A DNA stretch of 64,000 nucleotides from Hymenolepis diminuta (taxonomy: Eukaryota; Platyhelminthes; Cestoda; Cyclophyllidea; Hymenolepididae), in NCBI GenBank assembly GCA_900708905.1, contig CAADRB010000028.1:372001-436000 (forward strand), given 5' to 3'. Below the pieces are notes generated by a model. The model did not search any database. It was given only the letters and a program-made list of their open reading frames with translations, and had not been told where the DNA came from. The stretch's first letter is position 1. Every line of letters starts with the position of its first letter. Of this stretch, positions 49,122 to 61,100 are shown in pieces. Both the position numbers and the translations under genes were made by a program.

Positions 49122-52100
49122 ATGGCTGGGAACGTAGGCATGGAGCGCCTTATTCCTCTGGTGAATAAGCTTCAAGATGCATTTTCGTCTCTTGGAGTAC
49201 CTTTAAACCTTGATTTACCACAAATTGCTGTTGTTGGTAGTCAAAGTGCAGGAAAAAGTAGTGTTCTGGAAAATTTTGTTGGGAGGTAATGATATTTATC
49301 AATAAAACATTTTTTCTCAGGGATTTCTTGCCTCGGGGAAGTGGTATAGTCACAAGACGACCTTTAGTTCTTCAACTGATTACGGCTGATACAGGTTTGA
49401 TAGTTTATAGTGCTTTTCAATAAATTCATACGTATTAGAATATGCGGAATTTCTGCATATGAAAGGTGTGAAGTTAACGAACTTTGAGGAAATAAGAAAA
49501 GAAATCGAGGTTGAAACCGACCGAGAAACTGGCACTAATAAGGGTATTTCAAATAAGCCGATTAATCTGAAGGTATATTCTCCAAGTGGTATGTAGTTTC
49601 CTCTGCGACCTAATTAATTAACATTTTCTGATTTGTATTACCTAATTTATTGATTATATTTGTTAGTTCTGAATCTTACACTGATCGATCTTCCCGGAAT
49701 GACAAAGGTTCCAGTAGGTGACCAGCCCTCAAATATATCTTCTCTCATTGAGGAAATGATTCTTCAATTCATCACCAACGACTACTGTCTCATTCTGGCG
49801 GTTTCGCCAGCTAATTCAGATTTGGCCAACTCAGACGCTCTCAAAATTGCCAGGGAGGTAGACCCTCAAGGTATCCGCACAATCGGTGTTATCACAAAGT
49901 TGGATCTCATGGATTCTGGAACCGATGCGCGAGATGTGCTGGAGAATAAACTCTTCCCACTCCGAAGAGGTTATATCGGTGTTGTGAATCGAAGTCAAAA
50001 GGACATTGATGGTAGAAAGGATATCAACACGGCTATCGCTGCCGAGAGGAAATTTTTTCTCGGACACCCCGCCTATCGACACATGGCCGATCGTATGGGC
50101 ACACCGTACCTCCAGCGTGTCCTCAACCAACAGCTAACTAATCACATCCGTGAATCTCTACCCGGTTTGAGAAATAAACTCCAATCGCAGATGTTGTCCA
50201 TGGAAAAGGAAGTTAGGGAGTACATGGCATATCAGCCTGCTGACCCCTCGTTCAAAACCAAGGCGCTTATGATGTGGGTTATCTAGATGTTTACTCTATC
50301 TCATTAATTTGTATAAAGAACAAAAATCCATCAAGAGAATATGTTCTGAGGAGCGGGAAAAAATTTATCCGGAATGGAAATATTTACTGTGGGTTTTCCT
50401 TTAAATTAGGAGAAAATCAATTCCTAATTTTTTCCTTTTTGATATCTCCTGAATTATATTTTATCAATCGTTTGGATAATGTCGTTGTGGCTGATGGCAA
50501 GATTTTCTAATTAGGGCAGTTCGAGACAGGAAAAGAGAAGACCAAGAATAGGACCAGTGGACATGACCTCATTCGCTTTGATATCTAATTTTTGCCTAAA
50601 TCGCTACTGAATCCTACTAATTGCATCCACTATCGGTCGCAAGGACTGTAATTAGGCTCTAAAGGCGCTGCAATTTGTCATTTTGACACCGAAATAATAT
50701 GACTCAAAATAATGGATTTTTGCACGCGTTCTGCTTTCTATTACGTTCAACACTTGGACTTATGTCATACATGAAAGTTCGGTGTTGGGTAGATAATGTC
50801 CTTTGCTACAAATTAATGTGAACAAAAAGCACAGTATTTGGGACTCTGTGCATTTAAATTGGCTATGGTCCTACACTAAAATGACTTATGTTGAATTTTG
50901 CTTTAGAGTTAGTTGGTTGGTCTTCGTTGGTTTATGATTGATTTCCGCTCCCATATTGGATTGTAGATACATTGACATGTCGGGATCGACAGAACATTTT
51001 GTGCTACATTGGTTTCTTTACAGTTCTTAGCATGACAAAAGTTTTAATCCCTCATTTGTTGTAATTTGCCTTCACTCTAAAATAGTATCTTTTAATCAAT
51101 CAGTCCGAGGTATTTGAATTTAGGCTGACCTGACGATATGAATTATCTGTCTTTACGTCGTTTGGTCAGGGACTAGGATGAAAATCGCTCCTCTTTTCTA
51201 AATTTGTTCATGATTTAGTGATGGAAAATGACGTCTCTTGAAGAGTTCTCATTTAAAGTCCCAAAAATTTTAGTAGAGCTATTGTTATTGCTTAACCCCA
51301 GCTTTGGTATTTAGATTCTACCTTCTTGCGTATATAGTCCTTAAAGAAATGTAATTTCGGTGAACTTTTCTCGTCCTTATGGTAACCTTCGCTAAATTAG
51401 GGAAAACAATTTATTAGTATTCCGGTATGCTGTAGTTCGTGGGGAGAAAAAACCAGATGAAAAGAGGGATGCAGTAAGGTCACACAGGTGGGGCACTTAA
51501 CGGTCGCAGCAGATGCGTATAAGCTATCACATGTGACCCATAACGAGTTAATATCGGCCAAGACATCATGTACAAGCTGCTTACTTTTTGGTGGTTAAAT
51601 TGTAGTTTATTATTTCCATCATATGATGAAATGGACCATAACGGAAATCAAATTTGAGAAAAAGAATGATCTGAGGATTTTATAGCTTAAATAAAGTAGG
51701 GTTTTCCCGATTTTCTGACTGTCTTCCTCCTGCCCCCATTTTCTCTAAACTGTCTTAACGTCCCAATGTTTTTTCCTATTAAAGTTGTCTAATAAGTTCA
51801 TTTATTTAAATATTGCATTGACCATATGAATTGGACAATAGGATGCATCGAAGAGAAAGGCCTACTTTTCTGCATTTTGACATTTTTCCGGCTTTGACTA
51901 GTAAAATTTAGTTCTGAAAGTTATAGTTATGAAAATGTTTTCTCTTAATTTCATTGAACAGCTTGATTTCGGAGTAATTTATGAAAGTACACGTAAATAG
52001 GGCAAAAATAAGAAGAGGTGCATGTCGTAATCTTTACATGCTTATTGTATCGGACGGATTTTCAAGTCATAATTTTTCCTTAACCATAGGTAGTAATGGT

Positions 52101-55100
52101 ATCTCCTATGAACGGACAATCGCATATATTATAGATTTATTGATTAATGACAGATCAGTTTCAGCCGGTAGGCTGGAGTATTAAACGATAAGACCACACG
52201 CAGGGAGAATATTGATTAAATCAACTAAGAATTGCGTCATATGTTCGCATAAGAAATCCATGAGTTTTCTAAGAGCCATATTAAGAAGTCGGTACTAAAC
52301 GTTATAATGAATAGACTGTTGCATTTAAAAACATTGATTAACTTTGTTATTTCTTTATTTTGTTAGTGCTGTAAAGGACTTCGAAGTTGAGTTCACTCAA
52401 ACAATCGATGGTTCTGGGTCGGAAATCGATACCAAAACGCTCTCTAGAGGTGCTCGAATCAACCGCATTTTCACAGAACGTCTACCTTATGCATTGGCCA
52501 TGGTGAGTTATTTTAATACTCTTTCTAGCCCATTTTATTTTAGTCCTAAGGCGGTTAATATCTCAGTGACCTTAGTGTCCTTACAATGTATTATATGTTT
52601 CTGAAGTATCTATTGTTTATTATTTCATTGCAAAAGACTCAGTCACTTATAATATTGCTTTGTGTAAATGTCATTGGATTGGAGAAGTCATTTCAGTGAT
52701 TATTAGCATACTCTCTCCATAAATAGCTGACTTACTCCTGTTATCTCACCTTTATTAGTAATTCTCAGTGTTTTCAAATACTCATCTTGGGTAGAGGGAT
52801 GACATCATGGATCCTCCTTATTGAGGAATTCAAATTTCGTCATCTCTTCAACGGCCAAACTCAACCAGTGCGATTAATAGTTCTACTAACTGGATGTGCA
52901 CCGATGGGCATCAAACTCCTGACATCCGCATTCGCAGAATGGCGCATACTGGAATCGTTTATGTAGAGTTTAGGTTACTCTCATTTAATAACCTGACTGA
53001 GTGTATTAGCTAATCACAAATCAATAAACGAATCTGTTGATTTTTTCCTAGTCGCAATATAGAATATTTTTCAACACTCGCTTGAATCCGCTCTGATTGT
53101 GAAACTCTGTTGAGCAATTTTAACTAGCGCAGTTGGTCATACTCATCACTGGGTCTTGAATCGGTGAACTTTGACTTAGTAGATATATTATTTACCACTA
53201 CCCTATCACTAGATGCTCTCTTTGAATCTCGAAGAATTCAACTGATCTAAAAATATATTGCCTTATTGATTACACTCAAGAAGAAATTTCCCATATCATC
53301 TTTCTTTACCTTAAATCTTTGAAGCTCCACAACGACAGTGAGGAACTACGAAAGGACATTAGCTTCGCTATTCGTAACATTCACGGCATTCGGTGAGTCT
53401 TCGTTTAAATTCTAATAACCTACATAACCAGTAAATGCTAGTAGCCTAAATATCACATGTTTTTAAAAGAAGGCATCCACAGCACAGTTTTCGTTCATAC
53501 CATATTCCTAGTTTGAAGCACTTTACACGTTAGTTCCCATGACTGTCATAGTGTTATGAAAAGCTTTAAATATGATTATATTCTCGCCTACACAGTGATC
53601 ATAAAGTTACATTGTAAACTTTTGAACAGGGGATATGAAAGGCGCTTTTGGGAGGTCCTTATTATAACTTCCAAGCTCATTTAGGAAAGCATTTTCCACT
53701 GCTCATCTTAGGTTTTAATCTGCCCTTCTCTGTAGGATACCTTAACTGACTCTTAGATTCCCTAAGACATTGCACTAGTTACAAACACGATCTGCCAACA
53801 CCACAATACAAAACGACTCAAGCCACTATATCAACACAAGACGCACGCTTTCGTATCGATAGGTCGATATATATTATCCACCAAAGGGAATTAAAAGGCA
53901 GAAAATAAAGAATCTTACATGTAAGATTTATTTTGGGAAAAATATTGTTTTCTTATATGTAACATCATGGAAAATCGATTTCTGCCAAATTTCTTCACTA
54001 CCTGGACTTAAGCGGTGCGGTTGTCTATTCCACTTACTAGGTATGCATTGATGGGAGTCGATCCATGACCTACGACTTTGTAGAAGAGCACGTTAAACGC
54101 CGAACCGCCAGTCTCAAACATAATGGAAGTAAATTATTTTCAACAATCATTATCTTAAGCAGAGCTATGGCGTCCAGAAAACCCTTCCATCATTCTATTG
54201 CAGATGGTCATTATAGTTGGGTTCGAACCCTTGCTCTCTGTGGAGTCAAATACATGCTCTGTCATATTAATAGAATTTTTTATTGAAAAGACAATGGTTT
54301 CTATTGCACCATATCATAGTGTTGTTAGCTAAAGTCGGTTCTTTGTGTTTAGTTCTGGCCTCTTTACACCCGACCTTGCCTTCGAGACAATTGTTCGCAA
54401 ACAAATCGAACGCATGAAGGACCCCTCGCTAACCTGTGTTGACCTAGTGGTCGAAGAATTAATTCAAATCGTTCACGATTGTACGGTAAAGGTTAGTCTG
54501 CTTATTTTTGTTTAATAATTCACTCAACCTGCAATTTTTATGTAAATTCTTCGTAAAGTAGTTAATCGAAAAAGTAATTAATTTCAATTACTTACCCTTT
54601 TATGGAATTAGTTCCATGTCTCCATACCCGAAATTTAATGGTGTTCATAACTTATCGTTACTTCCCTTATTACTTCTGATGTTGTGTATAAAACATGAAT
54701 AGGTCGGGTGATCAGCGTGCAGTGGTTGAGTTTAAACTGAAGGAACAATCAAGAAAATTCCTTCTTATACTGACCTTCCCTTATTGATTCACAATGATTA
54801 GAATTCTTATGTCAAATCAGTGCTTTGTTATTTGATTCTTTGCTATATTAATAAATATTTTAGTGATGCTAAATTTATTTGTTTAATTTGAACTTTTAGC
54901 TTATATTCGCAAACACCTAAGTGACGTACCCGTTTTTGCAGTCGACATACTAAGCAGATTTTTCGTGTTTTCTGTTTTGAAGGACTAATTTAGTTCTAAT
55001 GTTTATAGTTAAGGTTATTGTTTTCGGTAAATATCTAGAGAAATGAGAGAATATGAAGAAAATCGCAATCACTTATCCTTCTAAAGATCAGTCAGATCAA

Positions 55101-58100
55101 TAATTTATGCGATTTGTGTCATCTGAAAACGCACGAGGTGTATTTGAGCAGTTAACTTTTGTATAGAAAATACAAGTTGACAGAAATATGTATCTCAAAT
55201 AGTTATAGGTGAGAAAAGATTAAAATTGAAAGGTCCTCGTTCTGAAAATATGCGCTTCTCCTGGACTCGAGTAGTGGCTGGTTTCTCTTTGTTTTCTTTA
55301 GCTTGAGGGATTTATGGTTGTTAAGTTCGATCCAAGCTTAGTTTTGAAGGTTGAATTTCGATGTTTTACATTCGAGTGCACGTTGGTAATCGACACATTT
55401 CAAAAACCTGTTCTAATTCGTTTGATGGTAGAAGGTTGAGTAGTTTTGATTATACCATCTTAATAGCAACATAGTATAGTATTTATAATTTTTGCACTCT
55501 CTTTATACTCCAGTAATTTTACTTTGAATAACATATTGTAGTGTTAACGTTTGAATGAGCAATAGAGATTGCATGTATCTGACGGGTTGGCAAAATGGGC
55601 CCTCTTAAAGCGTCTTTGATATACATGATGTTGTGTTATTGTTAATTAACCACACGTGTGTCTAAATAGTAGTACTTCCTTTGAACTCGCTCCCGACGCT
55701 GTCTATGTTTACAGAGTAATCACAAGTGTCCAGTTAGATTTAAATTGGCAAGATCTAACCGAACGCTTACTCCGTTAAGGTTCTAGCCACACAATCGAGG
55801 AAAGAGAGATGTTATCTCTAGAGTATTATCCCTGCTCTTTCTCTCTCAAAGTGTCATTTCAATTTTGGCCGCAAGCGCAAAAGTATACAAACTTGCGCTC
55901 TCGGTCATTCCATCGTTCAGCCAAATCCCAACTTCTACAATAATCCACGTAACCAATGGCAAAATTTCGCTCAGTGAGTATAGTAGTAGTAATAGGCTGA
56001 GCTCTAGTGAGAGTAACGTACCGTACACCTCCACACGCAATTTGCTCATCTAGCAAATCCGCAACATTATCTACTCTCTCCCTTTCCTCCAGGCATCACT
56101 GTCTATCGATCGCTCAGAGTCCTCGAGAAGATTATGGCCTGTGTGTGTTCCACTGGAGAAGTGATTGAATTAGGCGCGTACGCGTATCTGCGTGCCCCCA
56201 CACACGGACGCACATAAAGTGCGTGTGTAACCAACTGCTGCAGAGTTAACATGCTTTCTCTTTCACTTCTTTCCCTTTGCTGGTTGTGCGCACGCATTTT
56301 CTGAGTGCCTATTGAGAGGCGTCGTTGAGTTCAATAGTTTTTCAGCTCTACTTGCAACCTCAAGCCCATACATCCTTTCTATATATATTTTAAAGTTTCT
56401 AGGAGTTCTAGTAAAATATATGTAGGTTAGTTGTAGTAATAAGTCAACGGCTTGGCTGTTGAATTTGTCGAATACATTGGCTTACACTTTAGTGTACAGA
56501 TGAATAGCTGATTATAGCTTTCCTAATGAATTTTGGGGTGCATTCCTTCGGTGGACTAGGAAAGTAAAGTCAATTGACATTTGCGTCTAAAATGGCAAAT
56601 TAATCTCCCATACTCATTATGGAAGCGCTTTCCATCGTGGATTGAGGGGTCACCATCAAGAAACTTCCTTTGTGAGAAACTGGAATTCTGTCATCATCTT
56701 TAATAGTCAGACTCAGCCAGTGTGAATGGTTATTCAGTTCACTGATGTGTAAGGATGGACATCGAGCCCTCGACCTCTAGTTTCGCTGATGTATAAGTTG
56801 GCTACTGCGCCACCAGGGTACAAAAGAAGTACCAATTTATCCAGTCTGTTCATTAAAGCCAGTTTCAAATGACAGTTAAATAAGGCACATATATCTGTGA
56901 AGTTTATAAAATTATCCACTGTTTAAGATTTACTCTGCCAATTTTAATTGTTTCAGATAGGCTATTTCGAAGCTTCTGGATACTAGCTGCCTAAGAGTAA
57001 CATTTAGACACTTGATTTTGATCATTTGTATTGAGAATGGATTTAAATAGTTCTTGATAGGCAGAATTGCAAATTTAGAAAGTTCTGGTACTCATCTCTA
57101 ATTCTACAACTACACGGACGATCAGCTGCTTCAGCTTGAGCTTTTAAGCGAGTTTGTAGAGAGGATTTTTCGCGACCTCTAAGTTCCAAATGTTTTAAAA
57201 TTCATTAAGAGTAGTGTTTTAAGGCTGAAGTCAACTTTTTCGCACTTGGATGAAAATAACATTGGTGTCTTTCATACAAGTAGAATATTAAATCAATACG
57301 GTTGATCAGTCTGATTACCTTACATGCATCCTGGAGCCGCTTATGAAAACAACCTGTTATTTCTACTATTTCTCTTTTTGATCCGAATTAATCAGCGCTG
57401 TTAGCCTTCCACGTCACTGGATGCACATAAATGAGCATCGATCTCGTTTACCCCGATTAGTCAAATGTGTAACTTGACCAAAGATCGGAAATAATACTTC
57501 CTTATATTCGTTAAGTAATACCATTATTGATTTTATCTTGTCTGCAGATGGAGTGTTTCCCTCACCTACGAGATGCTACCGAACGCATCGTGACGGAACG
57601 TATCAAGGAGAGACAATCGAATGCTCGTGATAAGATCTCTCTTCTCGTAGACATTCAACTTGCCTACGTCAACACTAACCACGAAGATTTTATCGGATTC
57701 GCAAGGTAGTAATATGATTTCTAATCCATCTAGGTCGTAGTTAAGATAGAAATCCATGATCTACCTAGTTTAAATTAAACATGAAATTGGGATTCATTTT
57801 AGCTGGATAGGGATTAATTACTTCGAAATCTTTTTCCTGATTTATGTTTCTATAAGCTTCAATAGTTTATTCAGGTGAATCTTGTTTTTTAGTCTTCAAA
57901 GTTCGATCGTGTAAACATTTCATATCCTCTACTTGGAAGGTATAATGGGCAATTGTGGGAATTTCATTTTTATTTCACTAAATTTTCCGACTTAATTCTT
58001 CCTTAAGTCGATATCATTTATTAATTAGATTGGCTTATTGCAGTTTTATTGGAGTTGATATTTTAATACTTGTAAGTATAACTATTGTAAAACAATCTAT

Positions 58101-61100
58101 CTTCGTATAAGGTTTAAAAGGTTTTTAGTCATTAGCCGTATAATTGACATGCCTTAGGTTAGTTTTCTCCCTTTTTTAATCCCCAAAGAAGTTGGACAAG
58201 GTTATCTTCTAGGGTAGCATAAACGCGTTAATTGAATTATTTTTGCCATCCGTTTCGCCCGAACCAAATTTCAATACATTCAAAAGAAACAGTTATCATA
58301 AATTAAATTGCAGCATTGTCCAAATATGCGACAAAAAATTTAGAGAGTAATTGCTTTCACTGCTAACTTGCACATTGTCAACTAATCTAATTGTATGGCC
58401 TCAAACATTACCTGTGAGTATCTAGTGGATTGATTTTACAATCACGCGCAATCGCTAAAGTATCTCTTAACAGTGTAAGTATTGTTAGAACATTGATACA
58501 ACTATAATCTACCGCTGATTTAACTTAGGTTGCCACATTAATTTATCGTAGTTCTTATTGAGGTCATAGTTGCCTGAACTCGGTTGGAAAAAGGCGCAAG
58601 ACCCGTAACTCACAACGGCTCAATTATTAGGAAAGTATAATTGATTTTGACGATTCGGATACATGAGATGGTTATTTGACCTATTTAATCCGTAATGTAG
58701 TTTTATTAATTGAATTTTGTTCGCCGAATTTTATTAATTTCATTCAGGGCACCGGAGCTATTTGATTTTGCTTCCTATCCGACTTTTCTATAAATGGAGG
58801 TTTAGATTCACAATGTCTTTATCCAGTAGGGGTAAAAATTTAAGCTGATCTATTTTAAACTACCTACCATTTTCATCTATAAGAACTTAATCATATAAAA
58901 ATATACAATTTTAGCTGTGTTCATTTTTCCCGTCGTCGAGACGATTATATCTAGTTTATACGATACGAAATAGCAGATAAAAGCATATGGACACAAATGT
59001 TTCTCTCAACAGCAGTCTGAGATATCTAGAACCGAAACTTTAAAATGTCTCCAGAAAGTTTAATAATGCCAATGATCATTTTCTGCTCGAATAAACCTAG
59101 TAAAAGTAACTCTTAGTTTTCATGGATTACTTTAGGCACTTCAGATAGCATTTTCTAATTGAACGAATAGAAAGTTGGATGTCACTCATTAAAATTATGT
59201 AAAGACTATAATTACCGAAGCGGAAAGGTAAGATGGGGATAATTACCGTTGACATTTTATCTTAATTTCTCCACTCTCTTCAATGTTCATCCCATCACCT
59301 CACTACCTAATTGGACGAATTTCTCCTATTCTTCCTATATTTCAGACTATGTCTTGAAAGTTCCTTTCATTCTCCTATTGAACAAGAATGCGAGTTAAGA
59401 TGCCCGTTTAATATCACGCTATCCATTTCAATGTTTTTCAACTTTCCTTTTTTCGTTCTCACGGTCAAATCAAGCAAAGTGGAGAGGAAAAAGAACGTTT
59501 TCAATTACTTCACATATTTCAACTATTATTTATTTCCCACAAAACATTTTTAGGTGGAAATTTACTTTGAGACTCTGCATTTTTTCATGAAAAAATGAAA
59601 CATTTCCTCATTTCTTAGGCTGCAGTAGTCTATTAGACAATGCAACCTTCCGAAAGTATGTGCCATTTTCTAAAATGATTTCAAAAATATGTGATATCTT
59701 GTAGTACATATGCCGTCAACTACTGTCAGTGGCATATTTGCCGGAAAATTGTATTCTCTGACAATTTCTACCACTTTCTTAGGAAAAAATTAATCTCACT
59801 ATTTTAAATACTGTGATCGATTTCCGATTCAAATGAGTAAATATTCAAATCCTCTTATCTGATTCCCAATAATCAGTTTTTAACCTCTCTATGTATTAGT
59901 TGATACTCAAATTGGCGACCATACTCAAAGTCCGAAAATCATGTTTGTATAATGTTAGTTAGGAGCTGAAAATTCAAAATGAGTTAGAATTGGAAACAAA
60001 GCTTTAAATCTTCTCAAAGTGAAGCTTTTAATATTTTCTATGTCGGTATGGAGAAGTGTCCTCCATTTAATTTAAAAAAATTGAATTTTAGTATAATCTT
60101 TTCTGTGCATTTGATTTGCTGTTTTGGTTCATATATTTGGAATCTAGGATCATTACGGTTTTCTTCGATGAATTTTTTTCATTTTAGTGCCGAACAACAA
60201 TCGTCTGATGTAAACAAAGTGAAACTAGGAAATCGGGTGAGTATTTCATTGCAAAATACTTATTCGATTTCGCCATACTCAGTACCAGCACTTAAAAAAT
60301 CCGTTTAAACCGTCATTTTGTACAAAAGTGTTTTGGTTAGCAATTGCACCGCCTGTTCAACTACTTTAAAATTAAAGTTCAGGAAATGAAAAGGACCCTA
60401 CATAGTAATTTGAAATTGAATTGTAATACTTAACTCTAGGGGGAAATGGTTATTTAGAATCTGGCCAATGGAACAAATAATAGACTAGACACATTATTTT
60501 AATTGGCTTCCTTCTGTAGTTTAGTGCCCACGTTCAGGAGTCAGAGGAAAAAACGATAATTAAACTCGTGAGATATGAATAAAAAATAATTTTATAAAAT
60601 TGGACTAGGAGTAATTGCTTACTATCCAAGATGACACCGGTCTTACTTGTAGGAAAAGTTAATACAGTGGTCGCTCTCTTTGCCATCAATTAAAGTGTCC
60701 AAATTTAGAATACGGTAACAGTTTGCTGGCCCTTTGAAATATCTCTAAATTGATAAACTGGATCAGGTTTGTCTGATTAGCCCTCTGGTTATCGAGTATT
60801 AAGTTAGTGGATTTGAAATTTGAAATCTGCATGACAAGCTATCCGTCTTATCTGTTGTGAAAATGTGAAATACAATTTCTGATTATTTTTGTAACACTCG
60901 AATTCATATTATCCGATTATTCGCCAAGTAACAGAACCATTGTGAATCCTTTGTTAAATAACTACAGCGTAGATTGATTCCTGTCCAACCAATTACTTTG
61001 TTGGCGATCGAATTTAACATTGGCGAAAACATTCCTTTTTCAGTGAAAATTCTCATAGCCTTATTTGGTTAATTTTGGTAAATGAAATAGGTTCGGGTGC

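Noticed and set aside
49831..50130. 99-codon minus-strand frame
   Set aside because: Antisense shadow of dynamin exon 4.
54205..54245. GGGTTCGAACCC, a perfect B-box-like motif
   Set aside because: Without matching A box and acceptor-stem pairing it is not a tRNA gene.
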